From positions 40,520 to 104,519 of the forward strand of contig NZ_JANHDL010000010.1 of NCBI RefSeq assembly GCF_024494655.1: 64,000 bases of DNA, in the 5' to 3' direction. Origin of the DNA: Halorubrum laminariae (GTDB lineage Archaea > Halobacteriota > Halobacteria > Halobacteriales > Haloferacaceae). Numbering within the stretch: position 1 is the first letter of the stretch; every line of letters begins with the position of its first letter. Below the pieces are notes generated by a model. It made no database searches. It saw nothing but the letters and a program-made list of their open reading frames with translations, and was not told where the DNA came from. Both the position numbers and the translations under genes were made by a program. Positions 49,101-58,511 of this stretch are shown here, piece by piece.

Positions 49101-49998
49101 TAGTGACCACGACCGGGTTCGGCCCACGCTGCAGTGCCTCCATTGTATCCTCGAACTCACGATAGCGATGGCGACTGTCGCCGACGAAGAGCGCCACCTC
49201 GTCTAAGCCGAGCAGCAATTCGGTTCGTTTGCTGCCGTCGTTGAGAGCCACCGTTGCAGTCTCGACCCGTGAGACGAGGTCCTCGGGATCGAATTCTTCT
49301 GGATCGACATCCGCTTCTGCGGTCTCGATGGAGGCTTTCACGCCAGAACGACTGTTGAGTTCCGTCCCGGATGTCTCTTCCATCGCCGGCAACGCCTCGT
49401 AGAGCCAGCTGCGGAGGGACGCCCGTTCGGCGAGTACGTCGTCGAATGTCTTCCCGTCATGCTCGAACGTTCGGAGGGCTTCCCAGACCCCATCGTACTC
49501 CATGTCCAGCGTCCAGGCCCACTCGAGCAGCCAGTTCGGGTCGGTCGGATATCCGAGATCCCGGCCAATCGCCTCGAAGATGAGGAACGGCAGCGGCGGC
49601 TCTTTCGACGCATCGCGGTCAAGCAGGTTGAGGAAAACTGGCTTGAGGCGGTCGACGTGAGAGTCTGTGATTGCTTGCTGGAGTTCGTCGAACCCGGGCC
49701 ACTGTTCGGCTAGTCGATCACCCAGGTAGGCGAACTCGGATTCGTCGTCAGCGAGGAGGCCGACCAGCTTCAGGAGGTGGGTCTTCCCCGAACCAAACGT
49801 CGCGTGGATGTAGAGGAACCGAGCGGCCTCACCGGGATGGGTCTGGATAGCTTCGCCGAGCGTTTCGAGGACCTGCTCGGCACTGTCGGTTTCATAGAAC
49901 TCTCTCACGTCGGTCTCGGCTCGCTCGCGAGCGTTGACTTTCTGTACTTCTTCGAGCTGTCGCGTCGGATCGCTGTGGAAGAGGTCGTCGATAGTCAT
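46165..49998 (-). CDS. brxC: BREX ATPase BrxC/PglY, second copy
   Basis: A 1277-residue P-loop protein; Walker A is ATFGSGKTH at 66-74 and a Walker-B-like LLLGLDEVALFVGD follows near 265-280. The long C-terminal half is alpha-helical and acidic. Proteins of this size and layout are BrxC/PglY, the large ATPases of BREX. Type 5 BREX is defined by having two. Its start overlaps the brxB stop (ATGA). It is the 3' gene of the first BREX block. It is only distantly similar to the other copy. Confidence 0.88.
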   Translation of the reverse strand: MTIDDLFHSDPTRQLEEVQKVNARERAETDVREFYETDSAEQVLETLGEAIQTHPGEAARFLYIHATFGSGKTHLLKLVGLLADDESEFAYLGDRLAEQWPGFDELQQAITDSHVDRLKPVFLNLLDRDASKEPPLPFLIFEAIGRDLGYPTDPNWLLEWAWTLDMEYDGVWEALRTFEHDGKTFDDVLAERASLRSWLYEALPAMEETSGTELNSRSGVKASIETAEADVDPEEFDPEDLVSRVETATVALNDGSKRTELLLGLDEVALFVGDSRHRYREFEDTMEALQRGPNPVVVTTGQYSLPDTRESLIGEPPEDHWTHQQVRLEGADTEIIVRKRWLQKSDPEGRERVESLVASMPDLSLDTYSSVTSADPDPVESYPFREYDLSLLRAVMQELITQGRSTDRDYIQGRALLVLVRSLFTKFGWASKEEGSLVTWDVLFDLLVEETTYLPLWVQEMIDNTLVPTFDGDEDAWEVRLAKGLYLLNQTPAVPSTPGNLGRLMVDDVTASVDDVVERTESGLETLVDKQKALTETNDQGDEVYTLVSEEQESILSRAQDKAAKISPHQLSAWVETRLRENDAFFRSDGSRHEVDVGDERLVPLRYEYSILEPVDRAPSPEYDALRVRVLADDHDTVSEQIETWQDVNNGRDGGEHILITVDVPETMLERIRNVIGMGQVLDEETESHEELEREHRADKRRLESSVTEILEDASVYTVHEHRGARSSVLESVVEDQVNAVFGSSRKTLSRPLVEVDDAKAMAKFFRGSGDWPLSDADAAMLGVDTANVEVADTGWCREFIDMYEGQKSVDVETLLQQTRTANGDYRGTPQESIAALLITLATSNESVALKQDTEYVSDPAAIGRQVRTKGGLTSLQVRFGVEIIDPKTVRELVTTVLGEQPSGDGPDEWLGELGQWVNENSATVKRTLKGASREFDVTLSAFEATVDPALGGDELSTSDLGSEDDLETVLEEAKIFANARELFGVSEDGTTLWERFSDELDTMASLYPNASITASMRATAEGDTVPSVSTVESRLEDAKGLRADETSAQYRRITGETVADSDPEAICADLSAWLRSNEDDVRGIVDGATDEFDDIVLGDLEDVFEAVWAGEDLSEGDVVDSAVVQQAETYEQVRDLLDDSDGSALWSQLRAAGEDLREEHPESPTTESVETTLAASRPPSERRVRQLIERAKDPRPPDADDDAWAELQMVAEELRQELPNADVTDEVTSAVDAESRPSENRVTELLSDANTVLGRKRAVNGTLDELDNGSIVVIED

Positions 49999-50615
49999 TG
50001 GAGATGCACCCCCTGGATCTGGCCGTCGATCTGGTGGGCGGGGTAGTAATGGCGTGATTCACCGCCGAAGAAGCTCAGCTTCCCGCCGACGACGTCCCCC
50101 GGGAATGGGATTCCGATGGTGGACTTTACGTTCCGACGGTCAAGCTCGTCCAGCAGTTCTGAGGCACGCGTGAACGGATACAGACTGCCGAGATTGAGTA
50201 AGAGCACCACATGGCTCTGGGTCTCCAGCTGGGCTTCGCTGAGCTCGTGTTCGATCATTTGCTGAACGAGTTCTTCAGCAAGCCGGTCCTGCATCGTCTC
50301 CTCGATACGCTCACCTGGCGACGTATCGCCCTCGAGTTCAGCCAGGGGTTCGCCCAGGTCGACGAGGAGTTTGTACACATCTGTCCGTGGCAGGAGTTCG
50401 TCAAGCCAGATCGGCTGGACCGTTACGTTGTCAGGAATCTCTGGGGCTTCCTTTCGTCCATCGGACCAGGTCGCGAGCCTATCTGCGACCCGATGCTCGA
50501 CTGCTGGGTCGACAGCAGCGATGACGAACGGGTTACGAATCCCGTGTTGCCCCTGAGCGAATGTCCGTAGTTTCTCCTTGAATTCACGATACGGCGACGA
50601 ACTCGTCTGGCTCAT
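49995..50615 (-). CDS. brxB: BREX protein BrxB (DUF1788)
   Basis: A 206-residue protein with the DUF1788 pattern at its C-terminus: GSLYPFTRASELLDELDRRN, GIPFPGDVVGGKLSFFGGES and YYPAHQI. BrxB is a small component of several BREX types, of unknown biochemical role. It sits between the two brxC genes, with ATGA overlaps at both ends, so the four upstream genes form one translationally coupled unit. Confidence 0.88.
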   Translation of the reverse strand: MSQTSSSPYREFKEKLRTFAQGQHGIRNPFVIAAVDPAVEHRVADRLATWSDGRKEAPEIPDNVTVQPIWLDELLPRTDVYKLLVDLGEPLAELEGDTSPGERIEETMQDRLAEELVQQMIEHELSEAQLETQSHVVLLLNLGSLYPFTRASELLDELDRRNVKSTIGIPFPGDVVGGKLSFFGGESRHYYPAHQIDGQIQGVHLQ

Positions 50616-53600
50616 CGAATAATCACCCCTTCGTCAGTCTCCTCGATATCAAGATCTTGCTGTTCCACGAGACGCTCCAACCGGCGATTCAGTTTCTGCC
50701 GATCGTCAGGAACGATGCCGATCTGATCGACGTCGTCCGGCGTACGATCCCCAACGATCGACGACAGTTCATCGAGCCGATCATCCAGCTCACTCGGACT
50801 GTACTCGATAGTTTCAGCGAGCGGCTCTAACTGCGCCACGTCGTCAGTAATCTCGACGATATCGTCTGAATCAGCATCGGTAGACAACACCGTGATCGCG
50901 CTCTCGATGGTTTCGTACCACTGCTGGAGGTGGCGCATCGGAGTGATGTATTCGCCTTCGAAGGCGACGTGGACGCCTGCGGGGAGATCAGTAGCTGGGA
51001 GAATCCATGGATGCTCCTCAATACGGCTGACTAGTTCACGCAGGCCTCGTTCGTCAACGAACGCGTTCCACGACCTCTCAAGTTCGGGTGCGAGGTCCGG
51101 AACTAATTCTCCCGAGAGTGTACTCCACCCATCGGTCGTCCACCACTCCCCATCGAACGATGAGACCGCAGATGAGCGGGACTCGATAGATGCTTGAGCG
51201 TCGTCGTCAACCCAGTCGAACTGGCGGTTTCGAATCGTTAGTACCGCGTCGAGCTGTTGTAGCGTCGAAAGACGCCGGTTCCAGACGTCGGTTACCTCTT
51301 CGACCCACTCTCGGGCCTCGTTGGTCTCGTCGATGACATCCTCGATGCCGTCATCTTGTGACTTGACGGTTGAGATGCGATTTTCGGTAGTATTGATTCG
51401 TTCCGCCAGCTCATCAGCAAACGCATTGAGTAAGCCAGCGACTTCGTCGGTTCGCACGTCGGTTTCGACGACTAGCGTAACGTCCTCGCGAAGTCCGGTC
51501 AGCTTCGAGCGAATCTGCTGGTTAGCTTCTTGGAGGTGGATGAGACCATCCGCAACCGTTTCAGTCGTCTCCTTGAATCCACCCTCTTCCAACAGCTTGC
51601 TCAAGTTTGTGCGTGGAAGGAGTTTCAACCTCGTCGTCGAGAGGCTGTCGAGGTCAAGGACGGCTTCGTCCTCCAGCGTGTTTCCGTCTTCGTCGATTGG
51701 TAGTAGTCTCCCCTCCCGACAGAATCCCCAGATGATCGCACAGAGAGCAGGCCGGGCCTCGTCGTAGAATGGCTTCTCCTCAACGATCCCGTCGAGAACG
51801 GTGTTCATATTGAGTCCTTCGTCGCGGCCTTTCAGCTGCCGGCCGGTGAGGGACATTACGTTTCGTTGAATCGTCTGTTTACCCTGCCCACCATTCTGGT
51901 TCGACGAGGGGACTTGGATTGTTCGCGCCCAGGGCGGGAGCGGAGCATCGCTGTCGAGTTCGCGTAGTTCTCGCAGTCGACTTTCGTCGACCTGGAGCAT
52001 CATCGGGTGGAAGTCGTCGGGATAGGCGACGTCGACAGTGGCCTGTATCGCCTTCGAGAGACCACCGATGTCCGTCCGATCTTTCACGGTATAGGAGCCA
52101 CTCATCATTGCGCTCGTCAGCTTACTTCGGACGGCGTTGGCACGCTGTTCGAGGTCACGCTCGACGGCTGGTGGGGCGTCACGCGTCGCAATTGCGTCGC
52201 GAAGCGCCCACCACTCAATCATTCGTTTGCGAAGATCTTGGAGGCCATCCGTGTCGATCTCCCAGTAGAGCGTGTCCTCGTCAGTTTGCTCTGGTTCTAT
52301 GTCTGGGCGGACGCCCTGCACATCGACGTCGATGTCCAGCCCACCTTCGGCTTCAATACTGCTCTCGAATGTTGTCCCGTCGAGTCCGAAGTGATACGAA
52401 ACGGGGTACTCGTCACTGGATTCTCCGTACGGGACTGACTCTGGTAGCGATAGGTCCTGGGTGATGCGATTCCAGAGATGTTCGTCCAAGGTGTTGACGA
52501 CGTCGTCCCAGTCGGGGTCGGCTTCATTCTCCTCGGTCTCGTCGTAGATGAGGCGTTCTTCCTGTGTCGCGAACCGATAGCGAGGCCCACTTTCGTCTTG
52601 CGTCGGCCGAATGAACTTCTGCAGTCGATCCAGTGATTCCTCGACCCGATTGGTCGTGCTAACCCACGATTGGCCGTTCAGGTCGTCCATGACGGCGACC
52701 GCGATATTCCCCTCGTTCAGGGGAACGATTTCGTGGACGTGCTGGAGCAGGAGTACGGCCTTCGCAACGTCGAGGTCGAACTCTTGAAGCTCACTTTCGC
52801 CGTTGCCTATCTCGTCAGCGATGCCGGTCGTCTCGTCGGTGCCCTCGACGACCCGCATATCCTGCGGTAAGATCTCACGGAGTTCAGGCTCAATCAACTC
52901 GAAGAAGTCGACCAGCGAGACGATATGGTCTTCCTTGCCCTCGTCGACCCAGTCGTCCAGCAACCCGTGCATAAGCGCGAGAATGGCACGGGCAGTCCCC
53001 GAGAAGATGGACTTCGCCGGGTCGTTTGCCTCTCGACGGAGGTTGAACAGGATTTCGAGGAACAGCGGCGCGTGATACGGCAGGAAGGGGTAGAACTCTA
53101 CGAGCTCCTCATCATCAATCGCATCGAGTGCCGGCTTGGTGTTCTGTTTGATTTCGTTGTACACGAGCGACTCAGCCGGTTTCACGTCGGCGTCGTCAAG
53201 GACTCGCCGAACCGCGTCCTCGCCCGTCTCTGACTTCTGGAACAGCCGGCGTTTGGCGATGTCTCCGACGTGCTTGCTCGGAAGCTGATACCGGTGCGGG
53301 AACCGGTCTTTGACGATACTGAAATCGGCCCCGTGGGCCGCGAACTTGGGTTGGACATCTTCGATTTTTGCCTGCGCCGTCGCGACAAGCTGAATGTCGC
53401 CGTCTCCGATGTCGTCGACGTTTTCCGCGAGTGTCTGTAGTTCGGTGAGCCGCTCGAAGTCGGTCCCAATGAAGAGGCTCACCTCGTCGAGCAGGAGGAC
53501 GAGCTTGACTGGTTGCTCAAGCTCCGCTTCACGTTCCTGGCGCAGCGATTCCAGTCGACTGACAACCTCTTCTGGGTCAATATCCGAGGGTTGGAGATCG

Positions 53601-54358
53601 GTGTAGCCGTCGCGTGTCCCCGTGACACCCTCGAACAGCTTCGGAAGCACAACATCGGACAGCGCACTGTACTCCTGGACGTCGGTCCAGAGGCCGTCAG
53701 TTCCCCACTCGTATCGCGGTTGATCCGGTGTCACTCCCTCGACGACTGATGCAGCTCGATCCTCTCGTTCTGGCCAGGCGTCGGTCGTTTGATACCAGTC
53801 TTCGAAGTATGCGACGTCAAGCTGGGAGGACAACCCAGTCGAGACCCCGTTATTGACGCCCGTGAGTATCGGATTCTGGTGGGCGTGCCGGAGAACAATT
53901 TCACTAAAGCTGCGTTGCTTCTGACCCTGATACTTCAGCAGGTTCACTGAGACAGGGATGACGTGATATTCGGAATGAACGGATTCCCACTGGGTTCGGA
54001 GCGTATCGAGGTCCCCACTCGCTGACGCATCCGGGACGAGGTTACTCCAAACCTCGTCGGAGCGGTCCTGGAGCCACTGAGTATCCATCAGCCCATCCAG
54101 AACTGTGAGGAGGTGGCTCTTTCCGCTCCCGTAGTACCCGTAGAGCCAGTAGTTCGACCCTGTACGCATATCCTCTGCTTCGCCGAGCAGTCGTTTGACG
54201 AAGTCTTCGAGGAAGCGCTGGGAGTCAGCCGTAACGTGATATGACTCAATGGCTTGTTTCCGGTGCCGTTTCTCGTCTGCAGATTGGTCCTCGCGGTCGA
54301 TGCGTACCGATTCCTCGAAGTCCTCCGGTAAGTCTTCAAACCATGTTGCGTCGACCAT
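50612..54358 (-). CDS. brxC: BREX ATPase BrxC/PglY, first copy
   Basis: A 1248-residue P-loop ATPase. Walker A is GYYGSGKSH at 74-82, and a Walker-B-like KLVLLLDEVSLFIG follows near 280. The C-terminal part contains coiled-coil helices (about 985-1060). BrxC/PglY is universal in BREX and interacts with DNA and PglX in other systems. Its ATG overlaps the brxA stop codon by one base (TAATG). The second copy lies beyond brxB. Confidence 0.9.
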   Translation of the reverse strand: MVDATWFEDLPEDFEESVRIDREDQSADEKRHRKQAIESYHVTADSQRFLEDFVKRLLGEAEDMRTGSNYWLYGYYGSGKSHLLTVLDGLMDTQWLQDRSDEVWSNLVPDASASGDLDTLRTQWESVHSEYHVIPVSVNLLKYQGQKQRSFSEIVLRHAHQNPILTGVNNGVSTGLSSQLDVAYFEDWYQTTDAWPEREDRAASVVEGVTPDQPRYEWGTDGLWTDVQEYSALSDVVLPKLFEGVTGTRDGYTDLQPSDIDPEEVVSRLESLRQEREAELEQPVKLVLLLDEVSLFIGTDFERLTELQTLAENVDDIGDGDIQLVATAQAKIEDVQPKFAAHGADFSIVKDRFPHRYQLPSKHVGDIAKRRLFQKSETGEDAVRRVLDDADVKPAESLVYNEIKQNTKPALDAIDDEELVEFYPFLPYHAPLFLEILFNLRREANDPAKSIFSGTARAILALMHGLLDDWVDEGKEDHIVSLVDFFELIEPELREILPQDMRVVEGTDETTGIADEIGNGESELQEFDLDVAKAVLLLQHVHEIVPLNEGNIAVAVMDDLNGQSWVSTTNRVEESLDRLQKFIRPTQDESGPRYRFATQEERLIYDETEENEADPDWDDVVNTLDEHLWNRITQDLSLPESVPYGESSDEYPVSYHFGLDGTTFESSIEAEGGLDIDVDVQGVRPDIEPEQTDEDTLYWEIDTDGLQDLRKRMIEWWALRDAIATRDAPPAVERDLEQRANAVRSKLTSAMMSGSYTVKDRTDIGGLSKAIQATVDVAYPDDFHPMMLQVDESRLRELRELDSDAPLPPWARTIQVPSSNQNGGQGKQTIQRNVMSLTGRQLKGRDEGLNMNTVLDGIVEEKPFYDEARPALCAIIWGFCREGRLLPIDEDGNTLEDEAVLDLDSLSTTRLKLLPRTNLSKLLEEGGFKETTETVADGLIHLQEANQQIRSKLTGLREDVTLVVETDVRTDEVAGLLNAFADELAERINTTENRISTVKSQDDGIEDVIDETNEAREWVEEVTDVWNRRLSTLQQLDAVLTIRNRQFDWVDDDAQASIESRSSAVSSFDGEWWTTDGWSTLSGELVPDLAPELERSWNAFVDERGLRELVSRIEEHPWILPATDLPAGVHVAFEGEYITPMRHLQQWYETIESAITVLSTDADSDDIVEITDDVAQLEPLAETIEYSPSELDDRLDELSSIVGDRTPDDVDQIGIVPDDRQKLNRRLERLVEQQDLDIEETDEGVIIR

Positions 54359-55194
54359 TATTCAGCTCCCCCACTCGTAATCGATGAGTACGGCTCGTCG
54401 GCCGGCCGCAGTTGGAGACTTCCATGGAGATCGACAAACTCCCACGCTTCCGTCTCTGCTGCCCGATTGTAGAGTTCCTCCCAACGGGCGCTCGGCTGGA
54501 ATAGGTACTGGAGCCCAGTTGGTGATTCGAACCACTCTTCGTCGCCTTCCTCATACGAGTAGCCCATTGCGACGAGGAGTGGCGTCTCTCCTAGTGATGG
54601 TGGATTACCGACGACCGTTTGCTGATTCTCCAGGGCGCCGATTTCGCGCATAACTGACCGCAGTCCTTCGCACCATCTCTCTGTCGTTGAGTCCGCATAG
54701 TCGAACGGTGTCTCGTCAGTGTATTCGAACTGGTTCAAGACGGAGGTGAGTGTCTCATTAGAGAAGTCAAGAGATTCGGGAAAGTCCTCAGCAATGCGTC
54801 GGGCATATTCGTGAACAGCATATCGAACGAGCGCGTCATCGGCGACTAGATAGAGGTAGAGCACTTGAGCTTTGTCTCGCGATGACGAACAGGTATCCAA
54901 GACGGCGGGAAGATCACTTGGATTAGGGAGGGTGGCAGGTGCGTTTTTGAATCGTGATGAGAGAACGCGGTATATTTTCTGGGAACTCCCCTTCGTACTG
55001 CGGTTCGCACGTCGTTCCTCAAACCAGATTTCCTTGACCTGGTTCCAGTTCCCGTGTTCACGGTACAACCGAGCGATCTCTTCTGCTCGGTCAGGTAGGA
55101 GGCCGCACATGGTCAAATCCATGTTGACCTCTTCGGGAGAGAATGTACGGGAAAGAGACGGCGGTCCGTTATCGCCGTCCGGTAGAGTGTTCAT
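54358..55194 (-). CDS. brxA: BREX protein BrxA (DUF1819)
   Basis: A 278-residue protein of the BrxA/DUF1819 type, recognisable from the core DLTMCGLLPDRAEEIARLYR, EHGNWNQVKEIWFEERRANR and the later helix YLYLVADDALVRYAVHEYAR. BrxA proteins adopt a helical fold and can bind DNA. It is the first gene of the BREX operon. The intergenic region up to 55322 separates it from the divergent nuclease genes. The N-terminal 20 residues are a variable tail, so the exact start could be later. Confidence 0.85.
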   Translation of the reverse strand: MNTLPDGDNGPPSLSRTFSPEEVNMDLTMCGLLPDRAEEIARLYREHGNWNQVKEIWFEERRANRSTKGSSQKIYRVLSSRFKNAPATLPNPSDLPAVLDTCSSSRDKAQVLYLYLVADDALVRYAVHEYARRIAEDFPESLDFSNETLTSVLNQFEYTDETPFDYADSTTERWCEGLRSVMREIGALENQQTVVGNPPSLGETPLLVAMGYSYEEGDEEWFESPTGLQYLFQPSARWEELYNRAAETEAWEFVDLHGSLQLRPADEPYSSITSGGAE

Positions 55195-55322
55195 ACGATG
55201 GTGGAGTCAACCAACCCACTTTACTATTTGTCATTGTTGGATATTCACTCCGCGTTAGTCAGAATACGCGTAGAGGAACCAATAAAAATGAAGTGAGAGC
55301 GATATCTTGAGGACTGTATTCG
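55195..55322. promoter_or_regulatory. Divergent promoter region between brxA and AddB-like gene
   Basis: About 128 bases, AT-richer than the flanking genes. CTTTACTATTTGTCATTG (near 55219) and CAATAAAAATGAAG (near 55280) are plausible promoter elements for the two directions. No long palindrome is visible. Confidence 0.45.
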
Positions 55323-58300
55323 ATGACCTCTACGCTCCTAACTGGTTCTCAGCATGCACATTTAGAGAAGGCGGCTTTTGAACGGGCTGCGGAGATTGCT
55401 GAGGATTCACTCGGGAGTGTTCTCTACATCACCCGGAACGACGCTCGTCGAAGTGAAGTTGAGGACAATTGGGCTACGACACACGACCCTCTCAGTCTTC
55501 GTGCCGAGACGCTCGACGCAGTTGTTCGGGAGTGGTACGAGCATCTCCACGGCCCGGTTCAACCGCTCTCCGGGCAGCTGAACCGTCGACTCGCGGAGTA
55601 CGCGCTTGACCGAACAACAGCCGAGACAGATGGCGCTCTTGCTGGCGAACCAGCCTCTGCCGCCCTCGCTGATTCGTTCAGTAGCCGCTTCTCACTCTTC
55701 GACGACGCCGGCGTCGGTACCGCTGACGCGCTCGTAGCGGAGTTCGAGGGCTCAGACCTCGATGACCGTATCGCGACAGCCACTGTCGACGCGTACCGAC
55801 ACTACCGGAATCTCCACGCTGACTATGTCGATGAGTGGGTCTGTACCCGGGGAGAAATGTTCGACGCCGTCGCAACGGCGGAGCAGTCACTATCGGCGCT
55901 CTCCCCGGAACTGGATGTCGTCGTCCTCTCCGGGTATCACGAGTTCCGCCCCGTCGAACGCCGACTCATCGAACGCCTCGTCGACGAACTTCCAATGATC
56001 GCACTGCTGCCGCTTCACCAGGATGGTCGGAGCGGAGTCGACGCCGTTGCGGAGGACGCCTTAGAGGTCTACGACGCACTTGACTTCGAGACAGTAGAAC
56101 TCGATCCCGTCGACGAGTCAGGGCGAGCCTTCGGAACGATCACCGAGTCGCTCTACCGCCCGGACCCGGGCACTGTCCCTACTCCAGACACTCTGCGATG
56201 GCGTGAACTCCCGACGCCCGAGCGCGAGATTCGCTTCGTCGCTCGCGAGCTCAGAACCGAGTTGGCCGATGGCCGTGATCCCGACGATCTGGCCGTCGTC
56301 GTTCCCGGGACTGAGGCTTATTCGGGGTACGTCGAGGATACGTTCGATACGTTCGACATCCCGCACGTCACGACCGCCGCCTCACAGCTGAACCGGACGT
56401 TCACCGGGAGCGTCGTCCACGATCTCCTGAACCTCGCCGAACCCGAGCCCCGTGCTGAGGACCTCACGTCCCTGTTAGCGAATCCATTGGTTGACGTCGT
56501 CGACACCGACCAAGCCAACTCCGTCACGGCAGCTGCTCGCCGGCGTGACACGGTTTCTGTGTCACCCCTGCTCGATGACGTCGACGACCAGGCGGCGGCA
56601 CTGATCGAGGAGCTGCTGGCCACGCTAGAGACGCTCCGAACAGGCGACGTCGAGGACGCAACCGAAACGCTCCGACGACTGTTGGATGACCGATTCGACC
56701 TGGAGGCGGCGACGGAGGACTACGCCAGCGGCGCCGAGCAAGCCGTCGAACAGCGAGCCTACGACCTCGTAGACGAGGTTCTCTCCTCGTTCGAGTCGCT
56801 GGCGGCGGTCAATAGCGATCTCTCTCCGTTGGCACTGTTCACCCGTGCGTTCGATGGCGTGCCGATTCGGGTTCCACAGCGCGCTGCTGGCGGCCACGTT
56901 GAGGTGATGGGGCTGCTCGACGCCCGGATGCGCTCGTTCGAGAAGGTGTTCCTCGTGGGCCTGACGAGCGAGCATTTCCCGGTAACGCCGGAACGCCCGG
57001 CCTTCTTCGAGGAGATGACCGACGCTCATCCGCGGTTCGACACTGGCGACGAGCGCCTCCGGGGGCGCTATCTCTTCGCGACGCTCCTCGCGAACGTCGA
57101 CGAACTCACGATCACCACACCAGAGACGGGCGACGACGAATCCGCCGTCGTCCGGTCGCCGGTGCTCGACGAACTCCAGCGCGTGACCGGCATCGAACCC
57201 GAAGACGGCGTCGACGACCGCGTGGGCTCCCGCGAGGACCTACAGCGGCATGTCGCTGCAACGGCCGACCGGCGTGCGGCAGTCAGCCGCGCCGGCGACC
57301 GAGGTGATCTCTCCCCCGAGCAGACCAAGCGCACGGATCGGGGACTCCACTGTGCGGACAACAGGGGAACGACTGGCCTCTCCGAACACGACGGCGTTTT
57401 AGAACCCGAGACGGTCGATGAGGTATACCCTCCGTCGGCGCGGGAACCCTACAGCGCGAGTCGAATCGAACGATACGTCGAGTGTGGGTTCAAGTTCTAC
57501 GCTGACGAAGTACTCGGAATTGCGGATCCGGACGATGTCGAGGTCGTCCCTACGCCCCTCGAAACTGGATCGTACGTCCACGACGTCCTCGAACGGTTCT
57601 TCGCGGATTTGCAGGACGAGACCGAGGACGGTGTCGATCTCACGAACTTCGACCGGGACGACCTGGCGACGCACCTTCGCGAGATCGCCGTTGAGGAACT
57701 CCGTGATGCTGACTTCGAGTACGACGGCCTGTTCTACGAACGGTGGAAGGCGGAGCTGTTCGCGGGCCTGGGTGACGGCGAGAGTGCTCCGTACGAGGCC
57801 GGGAGCAAACCTCACGACGCACCGGAACAGGGGTTGTTCGCTACCTTCCTCGACAACGAACTCTGGCGTGACGGCGCCGCCCGCCCACACCTGTTCGAGG
57901 CTCCGTTCGGTGAGGGGCTGCCCGACTCGGATGCTGGGCCGTTCACGGTTGAGCGACCGGACGGCTCGACTGTCTCGATTCGGGGATACATAGACCGCGT
58001 TGACGTGGGCCGGGATGGCGAACAACCGACGCTCACGCTCTACGACTACAAGACTGGGCGGGCACCGTATATGACGAAGACGACCGGTGGCACGAAGTTC
58101 CAGCTCCCCATCTATCTGCTTGCTGCGGCCAACGTCGTCGACGGTGATCTGTTCGAGCAGGGTTCGCTCTCGGCGACGTACTATCAGGTGCGACCGCCAA
58201 ACGACCTCAAGGTTCCACGCGGCGTCGAATCGAAGTTCGATTCAGAGGTCGAACTCCGCCGGTTCCTGAACGATGTCGTTCCGGAGTGGTTGGGCCAGAT

Positions 58301-58511
58301 CGACGAGGCGATCGGTAACGGTCGGTTCCACACGACGCTTCTGTCGGCTAGCGGAGCGAACTGCCGATACTGTGACTACCGTCGGGCGTGCGATGTCCGC
58401 CATCACCGCAAGCGGGAGTTCGTCGACAAGGTCCACGAGGACGACTCCGCGTACGTTCCGCTCCGTGTTCGTGACGACGAGGACATCGAGGCGGTGATGA
58501 GCGATGACTGA
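55323..58511 (+). CDS. AddB-like nuclease subunit
   Basis: A 1062-residue protein with the layout of AddB/RecB-family nuclease subunits. The N-terminal helicase-like part lacks a canonical Walker A (LLTGSQHAHLEKAAFERA in its place), so it is probably inactive as an ATPase. The C-terminal PD-(D/E)XK nuclease has SRIERYVECGFKFYADEVLG (near 718), IRGYIDRVDVG and LYDYKTGRA (near 907), and a terminal CRYCDYRRAC (near 1014), which with the earlier cysteine fits an AddB-type Fe-S cluster. It overlaps the AddA-like gene by eight bases. It probably resects or degrades linear DNA ends. Confidence 0.82.
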   Translation: MTSTLLTGSQHAHLEKAAFERAAEIAEDSLGSVLYITRNDARRSEVEDNWATTHDPLSLRAETLDAVVREWYEHLHGPVQPLSGQLNRRLAEYALDRTTAETDGALAGEPASAALADSFSSRFSLFDDAGVGTADALVAEFEGSDLDDRIATATVDAYRHYRNLHADYVDEWVCTRGEMFDAVATAEQSLSALSPELDVVVLSGYHEFRPVERRLIERLVDELPMIALLPLHQDGRSGVDAVAEDALEVYDALDFETVELDPVDESGRAFGTITESLYRPDPGTVPTPDTLRWRELPTPEREIRFVARELRTELADGRDPDDLAVVVPGTEAYSGYVEDTFDTFDIPHVTTAASQLNRTFTGSVVHDLLNLAEPEPRAEDLTSLLANPLVDVVDTDQANSVTAAARRRDTVSVSPLLDDVDDQAAALIEELLATLETLRTGDVEDATETLRRLLDDRFDLEAATEDYASGAEQAVEQRAYDLVDEVLSSFESLAAVNSDLSPLALFTRAFDGVPIRVPQRAAGGHVEVMGLLDARMRSFEKVFLVGLTSEHFPVTPERPAFFEEMTDAHPRFDTGDERLRGRYLFATLLANVDELTITTPETGDDESAVVRSPVLDELQRVTGIEPEDGVDDRVGSREDLQRHVAATADRRAAVSRAGDRGDLSPEQTKRTDRGLHCADNRGTTGLSEHDGVLEPETVDEVYPPSAREPYSASRIERYVECGFKFYADEVLGIADPDDVEVVPTPLETGSYVHDVLERFFADLQDETEDGVDLTNFDRDDLATHLREIAVEELRDADFEYDGLFYERWKAELFAGLGDGESAPYEAGSKPHDAPEQGLFATFLDNELWRDGAARPHLFEAPFGEGLPDSDAGPFTVERPDGSTVSIRGYIDRVDVGRDGEQPTLTLYDYKTGRAPYMTKTTGGTKFQLPIYLLAAANVVDGDLFEQGSLSATYYQVRPPNDLKVPRGVESKFDSEVELRRFLNDVVPEWLGQIDEAIGNGRFHTTLLSASGANCRYCDYRRACDVRHHRKREFVDKVHEDDSAYVPLRVRDDEDIEAVMSDD

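Noticed and set aside
49371..49713. Short open frames on the plus strand inside brxC2
   Set aside because: They are reverse-strand shadows of a long, motif-bearing gene.
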